From positions 310,001-374,000 of the forward strand of contig JAGYJF010000005.1 in the NCBI GenBank assembly GCA_018402135.1: a DNA stretch of 64,000 bases, read 5' to 3'. This stretch comes from Flavobacteriaceae bacterium (lineage in GTDB: Bacteria; Bacteroidota; Bacteroidia; Flavobacteriales; Flavobacteriaceae). The notes beneath the pieces were generated by a model. That model did no database searches, was not told the DNA's origin, and saw nothing but the letters and a program-made list of their open reading frames with translations. Shown one piece after another: positions 1 to 9,599 of the stretch (position 1 is the first letter of the stretch; each line of letters opens with the position of its first letter). A program made the position numbers and the translations under genes.

Positions 1-3000
1 AAACTTGTTGGGGATTTACAGTGTTGCTGAATTGGTTATTTAAAGCATTTAAGTTGTTTAAGGCATCAAATTGATTAAGGTGAAAGGTAATGCCAAGGTT
101 ATCACTGATACCTTCAGCTATTTCGGAAGCTTTAAGATTTAAATCGAAATTTTCACTGCCATCATTGGTGGCATCGTCGCAAACAAACCAATCTGTTGGT
201 TCGTTAAATTGTGGATTGGTGCCAACTTCAATCGTAAAATTAGAAGTCCCAAAACAATCGATGTCTGTCAAATTTTCTACGCGAACAAAAATAGTTTGAG
301 GATTGGAGGTGTTTTGATAGGCAATGGTTTTGTCAATTATATTGGTTCTATTGTCAGCATCGTTTTGATTGATGAAATACAACACCCTTTTTCCAGATTG
401 ACCATTTAGAATTTCATTGTCCTTTGAATTAAAAAAGAAATCGCCAAATCCATCACTGTTATCTTCGCAAATTTTATAATTACTTATGGTCGTGAATTGC
501 GGTAAAGTATTTATAATAATTCTGATGGGTTCGGTAGAAAAACATCCTGTAATACTATTTTCAATTCTTGCGAATACAGTAGTTGAGTTGCTTTGAAAAT
601 TTTCCGGATTGGCAATTGAATTTGAATTGGATTCCGCATCTTGCAAGTTACTGTGAAAGCTTATACTGCGCTCGTTGGTACTGATAACCAATTCGTTTAT
701 TGTATTATTCAAATTTACGACTGAAATTCCGTCAAAATCATCGTCACAAATTATTATATCTGCTGGCGTATTGGTGATTGGTGCTGGCAATATATTTACG
801 TTAAATTCATTAATGTCCGCACATCCAGTTTGGTTAAATCTAATTCTCGTATAAAGTGTTTGCGGATTGGATGTATTGGTGTAAAAGTTAGGCAGTTGAT
901 TCGTGTTATTACTGGCATCTTCCTCAGTTGCAAAGTAAAACACAGTGAAGCCAGTTTGGCCGTTAGTGATGAGCGCATCAAAACTGGATAATTCAATTGA
1001 AGTGAAGCCATCTTGGTCTGTATCACAATAATCTACAGTGCCAACTGAATCAAATTCTATAATGGGCTCTATTACTAATTTTATACTTTCAAATTCGGTA
1101 CATGTAGGGCTGTTTAGTGCTATGAAAATTGTTTGTGGATTTTCGGTTGGGGTAAATGGAATAGTAGTGTCTAAAGGATTTGTCCCGTTATCGCGTTCTT
1201 CCTCAGTTAAATAAAATGTTACGCTAACATCCGGTAAATTGTTAATGATGACATCAGCAATATTGCCAAAACTAAAATTTTCAACGCCATCATTTTCAAG
1301 ATCACATTGTGTGAAATCCCTAATTTCAGTGCCAGTTAACAATAAATTTGAATGAATTTCAAAAGGCACTACTGTTGCACAGCCTGTATCATTGTCTTGA
1401 ACACGAATGTAAAGTTCTTGTTCATTTATTGAAATATTATTGTAGTTAGATGGATTTGCAATTGGATTTTCACCAGTTAGCGCGTCATCAAATAACTCGT
1501 AAAAAGTTACACTTATATTCGTGAGTCCTTGCAAGACATCGTTGTTAATGTCGTTTAAATTGAAATTGGCAAATCCATCATGATCAGGGTCACAAGCATC
1601 TATGTATAAATCTTCCGAATTAACAACTGGGTTTGGAAGTACAGAAATATTGAGTGTTGTCGTGCTCACACAACCGGTGTCTGAATTAATTACGCGCACA
1701 AATACTTGTTCGTTTAGAGACATATTAACATGGGGCATCGCAATGGCATTACTCCCTGTTTCGGCATCGACTTGAGTGTTATGGTAACTGACTTCCAAAA
1801 TGGTTTGGTTATTGGTTATTTCGTCGTTTTTCTGCGTTAAATCTATTTGCGTGAAACCGTCGGCATTGGCATCGTCACAAACTAATAAATCGGTGGGTCT
1901 ACTTATATTTGGTAAAGCGGTCACCACTAGATTAAACGAGGTAAATGCCAGACAACCAGAATCCACATCTTCAATTCTAACAAAAACGGATTGTGGATTG
2001 GACGTGTTAAGAATTGGACTGTTTATTTGATTGATACCATTTTCGGCATCATTGTTTGTTAAATAATACGATATTTGATAGTTGGACGAAGGCACCGATG
2101 CCAAAACTTCGGAATCTTTAAGACTTAAATCAAAACTTTCAACACTATCCCCACTAGAATCATCGCAAATTTCAAAATCTGATACTGAAGTCGCTGTTTG
2201 GGTACTACTTAAGGTTACATTTATAGCATCTTCAATAAAACAGACGGAACTGGCAAAAGGAATTTCAATTTCAACGCGATAGTTTCCTGATTCGATGATA
2301 CTTAAATTTGCTTGATTGGCTCCTGAAATAAGTACATTGTTAAAAAACCAGCTATAGGTTGCTAACGGATTCTGAATATCCCCGTTGAGCAGAACGCTTT
2401 CTGCACAGGTTGAAAAATCTTCACCCAAATCTACGGTTGAGTTAAAGCTATTGCCTTCTATAAATACGGCAGAATCGTAATTTTCGTCGTCTTGATCGGC
2501 AATTACCAATTTAATTTGATAGGCCACGTTAGGCGTTATGCTTGCCGAAGCGGATAATATGGTAGTTCTTCCGTTATAGTTGGTGTCGCCTAAATTGTAA
2601 CCTTCAAAAAACTGGCTGTTTTCTTCTGGACAAAAACCTACAATTTCGTCGTGAATCGTACTGGTATTTACTGGAATGCCTGTGTTAGGAATTAAGGCAA
2701 TATTGGTGTAAGGGTCGTTGGTGCCTGCTAATCTGATTAAAAAGGCAAAACCGTCGGCATATTCGCAAGGGAAATTCGCAAAGTATTCTTCAGATGCTAA
2801 AATGTAATTAAATGAAATTTGGTTGGCCGTTGAAATAAAATCAAATTCTATAGATGTTGCGTTTAAAGTTCCTGTAATTCCAAGCGTTTGTTCTAAATCC
2901 GAATCGGTTCCCCAGGTAGTGTTACCTTCGTTTAAAATTTGTGTATTGAGTGTATTTCCTCCAGATAACACATTACCTGTAGACAGTACAATTCCATTTT

Positions 3001-3229
3001 GAAATGGAAAGTTAGAATTTGCGCGTTCAAAATAACCAAAACTACCGAATCCATTTATACTACCATTTACGGGTGAGGTAATGTTCGAAACTTCAACACA
3101 ACCAGAAATAAGCTGATTTTGAATTAGCTCTTCAACAGTGAAATTGTTATTTATTGCAATCTGTTGCGCACTACAAACCATGCCGATACAGCAGAGTAAA
3201 AGGGTGAGGGAATGACGATTAAATTTCAT
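1..3229 (-). CDS. Large T9SS-type surface adhesin with choice-of-anchor L domain and tandem repeats (C-terminus cut by window edge)
   Basis: The frame is open from an ATG at 3229 to the left window edge: 1,076 codons are visible and the C-terminus is missing. Residues 1-22 form a signal peptide (hydrophobic LTLLL core, then CSAQ). Residues about 25-240 resemble a choice-of-anchor L domain (SIEFDFIS, ILASEEY, VIADQDD). A short Ig/PKD-like stretch follows (TYSWFFNN). From about residue 355 there are eight tandem units of roughly 95 residues, each opening with a CDD or CDxDxDG-like acidic motif and closing with a variant of NTxNPQxxFVRV. Proteins of this build are normally exported by the type IX system through a C-terminal type B sorting domain; that domain would lie outside the window, so export by T9SS is inference. 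The ATG is chosen because it directly precedes the signal peptide. Ligand unknown; adhesion is the likely role. Confidence 0.85.
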   Translation of the reverse strand, partial: MKFNRHSLTLLLCCIGMVCSAQQIAINNNFTVEELIQNQLISGCVEVSNITSPVNGSINGFGSFGYFERANSNFPFQNGIVLSTGNVLSGGNTLNTQILNEGNTTWGTDSDLEQTLGITGTLNATSIEFDFISTANQISFNYILASEEYFANFPCEYADGFAFLIRLAGTNDPYTNIALIPNTGIPVNTSTIHDEIVGFCPEENSQFFEGYNLGDTNYNGRTTILSASASITPNVAYQIKLVIADQDDENYDSAVFIEGNSFNSTVDLGEDFSTCAESVLLNGDIQNPLATYSWFFNNVLISGANQANLSIIESGNYRVEIEIPFASSVCFIEDAINVTLSSTQTATSVSDFEICDDSSGDSVESFDLSLKDSEVLASVPSSNYQISYYLTNNDAENGINQINSPILNTSNPQSVFVRIEDVDSGCLAFTSFNLVVTALPNISRPTDLLVCDDANADGFTQIDLTQKNDEITNNQTILEVSYHNTQVDAETGSNAIAMPHVNMSLNEQVFVRVINSDTGCVSTTTLNISVLPNPVVNSEDLYIDACDPDHDGFANFNLNDINNDVLQGLTNISVTFYELFDDALTGENPIANPSNYNNISINEQELYIRVQDNDTGCATVVPFEIHSNLLLTGTEIRDFTQCDLENDGVENFSFGNIADVIINNLPDVSVTFYLTEEERDNGTNPLDTTIPFTPTENPQTIFIALNSPTCTEFESIKLVIEPIIEFDSVGTVDYCDTDQDGFTSIELSSFDALITNGQTGFTVFYFATEEDASNNTNQLPNFYTNTSNPQTLYTRIRFNQTGCADINEFNVNILPAPITNTPADIIICDDDFDGISVVNLNNTINELVISTNERSISFHSNLQDAESNSNSIANPENFQSNSTTVFARIENSITGCFSTEPIRIIINTLPQFTTISNYKICEDNSDGFGDFFFNSKDNEILNGQSGKRVLYFINQNDADNRTNIIDKTIAYQNTSNPQTIFVRVENLTDIDCFGTSNFTIEVGTNPQFNEPTDWFVCDDATNDGSENFDLNLKASEIAEGISDNLGITFHLNQFDALNNLNALNNQFSNTVNPQQV
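280..2170 (-). repeat. Tandem ~95-codon repeats (CDxDxDG units) inside the adhesin gene
   Basis: Codons for the CDD/CED/CDTD/CDPD-type motif recur near positions 176, 466, 747, 1022, 1300, 1590, 1872 and 2163, that is every 275-291 bases. Units are diverged in DNA but keep the protein pattern: Cys-Asp-acidic start, a DGFxxFxL strand, a YHxxxxDA or FYxTEEDA segment, then NPQxIFVRV. They form a protein-level tandem array of probable beta-sandwich modules rather than a DNA satellite. The array may continue beyond the left edge. Confidence 0.75.
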
Positions 3230-3512
3230 TAAGTTACGGTTATATTTTAAATAGAAAATGGCTTTTCTACAATAAAACAATTTTTCTATTTGTAATCTTA
3301 ACGAAAGTACATCTAAATTAGATTAAAAGCAAATAACATCGACTAAACACGTGTTATTTTAACATTTTAGCGTTTTAACTTAATTATGACTATAGTTTTA
3401 TCAATTTAGTTTAAACATCTGTTTTCAAGGCTATGTGGTTAAAAAATTCCGTTACAATTTTGAAAAGAATTATAGAAGTGATAAGTATTTTAGAATGATT
3501 TTAAAAGTAATA

Positions 3513-5300
3513 TTAATAACTAATAGTCACCCAGCCCGACTGATTTTTGAAGTTTGGGTCATTCAGTTTTAAAATGTAGTAATAGCTACCAGTTGGCACT
3601 AGATTTCCAATACCGTTAATACCTCGATTTGGAATGCCGTCCCAAGGTTCTGAATTGTCTCCCACAAATATCAAAGTTCCATACCGGTTGTAAATCAACA
3701 GTTCGTGAGCGATAAAAATATCATATAAACCTTGTATATTAAACCAATCGTTTAAACCATCATTGTTCGGAGAAAAGCCTTCAGGAATTCTTGGTGGGCA
3801 GTTTTCAACCTGCAATTCGGCTTGGAAAATTTCAAAACATAGGCCTGTTAATTTTTTAATGTAAATGGTTTGTGGATTAATAGTGTTATTATATAGCGAA
3901 GGGTTGCTAATGGCATTGATGTTGTTATTCAAATCATCGAGCGATTCAAAAAAAGTGAAATTATCATTATTTTCATCAGTTGAATTTTCAATTAAATCAA
4001 ATAGATTGAAAGTCCCAACTTCAAATCCTTCATTACAAGCGATACTTTCGGGTAAAGAAATTATATCTGGAGGAAGCAGCAAATGGATTGTTATAGTAAA
4101 CGTGTTATTTTCTTCATTTATTTCGGTAACTATACCTTCTCCTGCACCAGTATCGTCAACAGCAATTGTTAGTGTAAATTCAGGTGCAAAAATTTCTGGA
4201 ATTTGTAAGGTGATGGTAGCGGTTTCAGAATTGTCAATATTCAAATCGTTCAACGTTGAACTTTGCCCCACTAAAGTGTTATTGGCATAAAAGGCAACAG
4301 GAGTATTGGCTGGTAAAATGTCTGTGCTGTTTGAGTTAAAGATTTCGTAAACAAGTTCAATTTCAAAACTATTACATTCAACAATGTGCTCTATAAGTTG
4401 AACAGTGGCATCCGGTAATTGGCTGTTCAGTACAGTAATAACGTTATTTATCATGACATAATCTTGGCCTGAAGTAAGTTGAATAGTTGCCGAAGTGTCA
4501 CCTATATTGATGAGGTTTTGAATATTATAAACATCAATGTCCATATTCCATAATTCGGTGGAATTTGTAAAACTATTGGTACTGTTGAAAGCGTTGCTAA
4601 CTGGATTTAATGGCGGATTACTGATAGGAACCCCGTTAATACTCAAAGTTTCATTTACTGCAAGTGCCGCATCGCCTTCCCAAGCTAGAAATCCTATTTT
4701 GGCACCTTGGTTATCTAATACATTTAAGTTGTCTAAGGTAATATTTAAGCTTGTTGGAACACTTTGAAGTCCGTCATATACATTCACTTGATTTAATGGT
4801 AAATTATTATCTTCAAAAACAATAATTATCGCCCAACCCGCAAAATTTGTACCGGTTGGACAGTATGGTCCGATAACCTCTGTCAAATCTAAATCTGATA
4901 AGGTATAGATCCCGTTTCCCTGTTCTAGGATTAAATTGGTGACATCAGTAAAAGCAGCAAAAAATATGCGATTGGCATCTAGACTATTGCTGAAAGTGCG
5001 TTCAGCAGTAATTGGAATCTCGTTTAAATTGACTTCAAAATCGCCTGCGCCAGAGCCTGCCCAATACAGATAGGCAGCAATTACTGTTTGATTCTCGTTG
5101 AGGTTTAAATTTGCTGAAGATGAGGTTAAAATTTCACAAACCGAAAAAGGCCCATTTTCCGAGGTATTCATGGTGTTACCAATAGCGGTGTAATCAAAGC
5201 GTCCATTAAATTGTTGGTAAAGACTTACGTCTTGTGCATAGAATGAATTAAAATTCAAAACTAGAAACAGCATTGAAACATTGAAGAGGTGCTTCTTCAT
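3513..5300 (-). CDS. T9SS type B sorting domain-containing surface protein
   Basis: Secreted or surface protein of 595 residues. A signal peptide is visible at residues 1-22 (ending FYAQ). Residues about 25-280 form an unassigned beta-rich N-terminal domain (YLYWAGSGAGDFEV). A CARDB-like segment follows at about 290-400 (ATVQLIEHIVEC, LTIAVDDTGAGEGIV). One copy of the ~95-residue repeat seen in its neighbours lies at about 415-500 (ending NNTINPQTIYIKK). The last ~90 residues are a gliding-motility-associated / type B T9SS sorting domain (PEGFSPNNDGLNDWFNI, IYNRYGTLIF, PTGSYYYILKL). It sits between two larger proteins of the same class on the same strand. Function beyond surface display cannot be read from sequence. 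Confidence 0.9.
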   Translation of the reverse strand: MKKHLFNVSMLFLVLNFNSFYAQDVSLYQQFNGRFDYTAIGNTMNTSENGPFSVCEILTSSSANLNLNENQTVIAAYLYWAGSGAGDFEVNLNEIPITAERTFSNSLDANRIFFAAFTDVTNLILEQGNGIYTLSDLDLTEVIGPYCPTGTNFAGWAIIIVFEDNNLPLNQVNVYDGLQSVPTSLNITLDNLNVLDNQGAKIGFLAWEGDAALAVNETLSINGVPISNPPLNPVSNAFNSTNSFTNSTELWNMDIDVYNIQNLINIGDTSATIQLTSGQDYVMINNVITVLNSQLPDATVQLIEHIVECNSFEIELVYEIFNSNSTDILPANTPVAFYANNTLVGQSSTLNDLNIDNSETATITLQIPEIFAPEFTLTIAVDDTGAGEGIVTEINEENNTFTITIHLLLPPDIISLPESIACNEGFEVGTFNLFDLIENSTDENNDNFTFFESLDDLNNNINAISNPSLYNNTINPQTIYIKKLTGLCFEIFQAELQVENCPPRIPEGFSPNNDGLNDWFNIQGLYDIFIAHELLIYNRYGTLIFVGDNSEPWDGIPNRGINGIGNLVPTGSYYYILKLNDPNFKNQSGWVTISY

Positions 5301-5338
5301 GGTAGGCTTATTGAACGCTCGAAGTTACAAAAATTAAT

Positions 5339-8300
5339 TTATCGTTTCAAAGTGAAATGACCTTTTGCGTTACGTCCGTCTTCTAAAGTAATTGAAAACC
5401 AGTAATCGTTAGTAGGCATGGGTTGCCCGTTAAAATTGCCATCCCAACCCGCACCAAGTGGATCTATTTCAGCTAATAATTTACCATAACGATCAAAAAT
5501 ATAAATCACAGTGTTTGGCTGAAAATTTCTATTCACACCTTTTATTTGCCAAAAGTCATTGTAACCGTCGCCATTTGGGGTAAAATATTTTGGAAATCCG
5601 ATTACCGAAACCATTTCATCCACAATCCCACAATTATTTTTATCGCGCACAAAAATGGTGTAAATGCCAGGTTGTAAATTATTAAAGGTGTTACTGTCTT
5701 GGTATAGGCCATTCGCATTATCAATGGAGAATTCGTAGTCACCTTCACCACTTACTAAAACGGTAATGCTATTATCTTGCGTTAAATCGGTGATTTCAAA
5801 ATCATTAATTGTTGCGATATTGGAGGCTAAAACCGTAATAGTTCTATCTTTAAAACAGCCGTTGGTATTGGTAACGCGTACGGTATAAGTACCAGGCTCA
5901 TTTATTTGAATTTGCGTGGTAGTTTCGCCAGTGGACCAATTATAAAAGAAATTGTTAGGTAGCCCGTTAAGCACGCCGCCATCCAAAGTAATGGTTTCTG
6001 GGAAGAAATTTAAGCAGTAAAGCGTTTCAAAGTCGGTTTCTATTTGTGGTAATCTGAAGACTCTTAAATTAACTTCATTTATTCCAAAACAAGCATTGTC
6101 GTTTTCAACCCTTACAAATATAGTGCTATTAAAAGCCACCGTATTGGTGTAATTATTGGGGAGTTGGTTTTGTTCTAAAAGTGCATCATCTAAGGTTTCA
6201 AAATAGGCAATATCTAAACCGGCTGGCAAACCTAATAAAACTTGATTATCAGCATCGGATAAAGTAAACGAGTAGAAACCATCTTCTTCACCATCATCGT
6301 CACAGGCAGTTAATTGAGCATCGCTAGCCGAAGTTGCACTTACTTCTAGGGTGACTTCTGCAATGCTGGTGCAACTGGTTTGTGTATCGGTAACTAAGGC
6401 ATAAACTAGTTGTGGATTTTCAAAATTATAAAAAGCGTCACCGTTAATGACGTTGGTGTTATTTTCAGAATCGGAAATAGATAAAAAATAATCTACAGTT
6501 CTATTGCTTTGGTTCGCGGTAATATCGTTAAAAAGTTCGTTGATATTAAACAGGGTAAACCCATCGGGAATTCCATCTTCGTCGCATTGAAATACAGTGA
6601 GGTTAATAGCTTCTGGAGCTGGATTTATAACGATGTTAAATTCAGATGAAATAAAGCAATCAAAATTTCTATTATTTGTAATTCTAACAAAAATCGCTTG
6701 ATTAAAAGCGGTTGTATTGTTGAAATCGGAGTTGATTGAATTTATATTTGCATCGGCATCTGCTTGGTTAAGGTGATAACTAACCGTGTAAGTTGTTTCA
6801 TCTTGAGTTCCTAATAAATTTGAGTTGAATGCATTCAAATTGAAGACTGCAAAACCGTCAGTAGGATCGTTTAAGTTGTCGCAAATGTCAACCTCTGTGT
6901 TGCCTTGAATGGTTGGTGTAGTAAAAACCTCGAAATTAAAGCTAGTGGTATCAAAACAATTGGGATTATTGATGTTTTGAACTCTGACAAAAATTTCTTG
7001 TGGATTGGCAGTATTTGTAAAATTACTTTCAATCGGATTTACATTATCGTTGGCAGATTGTAATTGAGAAAAATACAAAACCTCATAAATGGAGGCATCT
7101 AAAGTTCCCAAAATTTCGGCATTTTTGGTGCTTAAGTCAAAGTTTGCCGTTTGCGAATTGCTACAAACGTTTACATCAGAAGGCTGGTTGGCTATAGTTG
7201 GTACTTCAGAAATATTGACAACCGCTTCACCTTCAATAGGACATTCGCCATTATTTGGCTCAATAAATACTTCGTAAAAACCAGACGTATCAACGGTAAG
7301 TGTTGCGCTTATCTCACCAGGAATTTCAATAGCGTCTTTAAACCACGTGTAATCTGCTCCGGGCAAATCATCGGCTTGTAGAGTAAAAATACTGCCATCA
7401 CACAGCTGAAGTTCTGTTGTACTGACACCATTTCTAATAATATCTATTTGAGAGTTAAAAAGCGATTGAATAAACGGTGGTAAACCAATTCTTCCAAGAT
7501 TTTGACCTGTGCCATTTACATCTAAAAGCACGCCTTGTTCATTATATCCAGCTGCGTTGCCATTCGCTTCAGGATTATTGATGACACCTAAAAACCGCGC
7601 AACGGCATTGTTACCCGTAAAACTTAATTGAGCACGGTAAATTTTCTTGTTGATACCTAATTGCAAAGCGCCTGCGCTCATAGAGTTTGATGTGTGAATT
7701 ATTTGAGCGCTTGCTGGAATATTGGCAGCTTCTAAATCCCATTGAATTACTTGACTTGCGCCATTTCCATCAATTCCCAAGCCAACAGTGGCGTATAACT
7801 TTCGGTTTTCCGATGAAAATTCAACACCATATGGACTGTTATTATTTTGAGGAGAATAAACTTCTAATGGATTAGAAACAATTCCTGTGTCATTATCAAA
7901 ATCATAGAGATAAACGCCACCTGGACCATCTACGCCAGTTTGGTTAGAAAAACCATAATGTGCAACAGCTAGTTTAGTACCGTCAGGTGAGGCTTTTAAA
8001 TAGCCCAAAGCGTTTCGTCGGTAACCAGCAAAAGGAACAAAAGGTGTTACGGTTGAAATTACAGGGTCTGTTGTAACGCCATTTTCGTCAATTTTAAAAG
8101 CGTAAAAGGTGGAGCCAAAATGTGATAAAACCCAAAAAGAGGTGCAATCATCTGCTTTAACCGCGGTTATTTTTTCCGAACATTTATAATCAACTTGAAT
8201 AGGAACATTTGGGTCGTATGTGATAAGCGCTATATTTTTTTCAGAAGGCACTACATCACCCAAACCACCTTGTAATGACATATCAACTAAGGAGTATCGC

Positions 8301-8734
8301 AGTCCATTATTCACGCCATCTCCAGCAGACTGATTTGGAAATGCGGCTGTATTGAAATGGTGTGGCTCGTCAACTGTAAACAAATAAAATAAGTTTGTAT
8401 CCTGTGGTTTTGGTACAATTAATCCGGATGATGTGCTAGATTCATCACCAAACAAACCTGTGCCGGCAGCTTCGTTTGCATTTGGCATACGTTGGTGGTT
8501 TCTATTCCAAACGGTTCGACCATCGGAGTAAAATAATAAATTACCTTCGGTATCTGAAATGGAGGTACAGCCTTCAAGTGTACTTAGCTGACCATTGGTT
8601 AGTGCTGTAACTTGATCTGTTGCTTGGTTAAATCTTAAACCAGCACGCTGGCCAAAATACCAATTAGAGGCTTCGTTTTGAGCTAAACTTGTTAGGCCCA
8701 CTAATAAAATAATGGTAAATAATATCTTTTTCAT
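5339..8734 (-). CDS. T9SS type B sorting domain-containing protein with N-terminal propeller and repeats
   Basis: 1,131-residue secreted protein. Signal peptide at 1-18 (LTSLAQ). Residues about 20-410 look like a seven-bladed-type beta-propeller (NWYFGQRAGLRF, LKASPDGTKLAVAHYG, VEFSSENRKLYATVG). An Ig-like segment at about 425-510 (ADYTWFKDAIEIPG) is followed by four ~95-residue repeats with CDN/CDED/CDDDG motifs (about 515-905). A further Ig-like unit (NWSTGETTTQIQINEPG) leads into a C-terminal type B T9SS sorting domain at about 1045-1131 (YFTPNGDGYNDFWQIKG, IFDRYGKLLAEI). A good -7 promoter box lies 20 bases upstream of the start. Likely a large cell-surface protein; substrate unknown. Confidence 0.9.
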   Translation of the reverse strand: MKKILFTIILLVGLTSLAQNEASNWYFGQRAGLRFNQATDQVTALTNGQLSTLEGCTSISDTEGNLLFYSDGRTVWNRNHQRMPNANEAAGTGLFGDESSTSSGLIVPKPQDTNLFYLFTVDEPHHFNTAAFPNQSAGDGVNNGLRYSLVDMSLQGGLGDVVPSEKNIALITYDPNVPIQVDYKCSEKITAVKADDCTSFWVLSHFGSTFYAFKIDENGVTTDPVISTVTPFVPFAGYRRNALGYLKASPDGTKLAVAHYGFSNQTGVDGPGGVYLYDFDNDTGIVSNPLEVYSPQNNNSPYGVEFSSENRKLYATVGLGIDGNGASQVIQWDLEAANIPASAQIIHTSNSMSAGALQLGINKKIYRAQLSFTGNNAVARFLGVINNPEANGNAAGYNEQGVLLDVNGTGQNLGRIGLPPFIQSLFNSQIDIIRNGVSTTELQLCDGSIFTLQADDLPGADYTWFKDAIEIPGEISATLTVDTSGFYEVFIEPNNGECPIEGEAVVNISEVPTIANQPSDVNVCSNSQTANFDLSTKNAEILGTLDASIYEVLYFSQLQSANDNVNPIESNFTNTANPQEIFVRVQNINNPNCFDTTSFNFEVFTTPTIQGNTEVDICDNLNDPTDGFAVFNLNAFNSNLLGTQDETTYTVSYHLNQADADANINSINSDFNNTTAFNQAIFVRITNNRNFDCFISSEFNIVINPAPEAINLTVFQCDEDGIPDGFTLFNINELFNDITANQSNRTVDYFLSISDSENNTNVINGDAFYNFENPQLVYALVTDTQTSCTSIAEVTLEVSATSASDAQLTACDDDGEEDGFYSFTLSDADNQVLLGLPAGLDIAYFETLDDALLEQNQLPNNYTNTVAFNSTIFVRVENDNACFGINEVNLRVFRLPQIETDFETLYCLNFFPETITLDGGVLNGLPNNFFYNWSTGETTTQIQINEPGTYTVRVTNTNGCFKDRTITVLASNIATINDFEITDLTQDNSITVLVSGEGDYEFSIDNANGLYQDSNTFNNLQPGIYTIFVRDKNNCGIVDEMVSVIGFPKYFTPNGDGYNDFWQIKGVNRNFQPNTVIYIFDRYGKLLAEIDPLGAGWDGNFNGQPMPTNDYWFSITLEDGRNAKGHFTLKR

Positions 8735-8753
8735 TCACGATAGCAACAGCTAC

Positions 8754-8761
8754 CAAAGATA
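8754..8761 (-). promoter_or_regulatory. -7 promoter box (TATCTTTG) for the 1131-residue T9SS gene
   Basis: The minus strand reads TATCTTTG, a perfect match to the Bacteroidota -7 consensus TAnnTTTG, 20 bases before the ATG at 8734. I did not find a convincing TTG at the -33 spacing. The box lies in the gap between this gene and the ABC permease gene, implying the T9SS gene has its own promoter. Confidence 0.5.
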
Positions 8762-9586
8762 TTATAAATCTCGCTTTTTTAATAATCTGTAAGATAAAAA
8801 CACAAAAATAGCAGTCCAACCTAACACAATTGCAATTTCGTACCAATGCACTGCAAAGTCGTACGCCATTTCGGTTTTATCCGGAAACTTCGTCATGGCT
8901 ATCCGCTGAAATGGTTGGTCTATAAGTTTGTACATAGATTTTAGCGGGAAGAAATTCTGAATCTTTTCAGCAAAATTCATGTCAGATTTCCAGGCGATAA
9001 TTCCGAATGCAATCCATTCAAGAATGTACAAAATAAACAAAAAAGCCAGTGCAAATGCTGAGCGTTTTACAAGCATTCCAAAGAATAAACACAAGCTAAA
9101 AAAGCCAACAAGCTTTACAAAATAGGCGATTACATATGAAGTGTCTCTAAAAATAATGCCAATTTCGTTATAGCTGGAATAGTATAATCCTATGCAAAGT
9201 GACAATATAAATATGATAAGCGTAGATACTAATGAGAAAAACACAATGGTGTAAAACTTAGAAAGAATGAATTCTTTTTTACTTAAACCGTCAATAAGAT
9301 TCTGCTTTAAGGTGCGATTGCTGTATTCATTTCCAATCATACTGACAACTACAATAGCAAAGAAAAATTTAAACTGAGAAGCAAAAAACGTGGTGATATG
9401 CCAAATCATCGGAAAATTGAAAACTCCCAATTCTCCTAATTCAATGGTAAATAAACCAAAAAAATTAATTTTAAATGACGATAATAATAATATGAATAGA
9501 GGTAGAATAAATGATATAAAAATAAGTGCTTTATTGGTGCGACTCAATAATAGTTTTTGTAATTCTAATTGCAATAAACGAATCAT
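8762..9586 (-). CDS. ABC-2 type transporter permease
   Basis: Integral membrane subunit of an ABC exporter, 274 residues with about six hydrophobic segments (first one FISFILPLFILLLSS near residues 23-38). The pattern of an early cytoplasmic stretch (LLQLELQKLLLSRTNK), a SMIGNEYSNRTLKQNL loop and late helices is typical of ABC-2 permeases of the bacitracin/antibiotic-resistance type. It follows the ATPase gene on the same strand after a 13-base gap, so the two are presumably one operon and one transporter. The cargo is unknown. No link to the GldA-GldFG gliding transporter can be shown. Confidence 0.85.
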   Translation of the reverse strand: MIRLLQLELQKLLLSRTNKALIFISFILPLFILLLSSFKINFFGLFTIELGELGVFNFPMIWHITTFFASQFKFFFAIVVVSMIGNEYSNRTLKQNLIDGLSKKEFILSKFYTIVFFSLVSTLIIFILSLCIGLYYSSYNEIGIIFRDTSYVIAYFVKLVGFFSLCLFFGMLVKRSAFALAFLFILYILEWIAFGIIAWKSDMNFAEKIQNFFPLKSMYKLIDQPFQRIAMTKFPDKTEMAYDFAVHWYEIAIVLGWTAIFVFLSYRLLKKRDL

Positions 9587-9599
9587 AATGCGGGCTTAA

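Noticed and set aside
280-2170. Regular ~280-base periodicity, at first sight like a CRISPR or satellite array
   Set aside because: The periodicity is at the protein level in an open frame; DNA units are diverged and lack identical repeats with unique spacers.
3331-3359. Inverted repeat AAATAACA...TGTTATTT with a nested AACACGTGTT palindrome in the 3230-3512 gap
   Set aside because: An 8-bp AT-rich stem with a 13-base loop is expected by chance in such sequence, and no T-run follows on the strand of the upstream gene; too weak to call a terminator or operator.
3865-4290. 141-codon plus-strand open frame
   Set aside because: It lies wholly opposite the well-supported T9SS gene on the minus strand and has no family resemblance or upstream signals.
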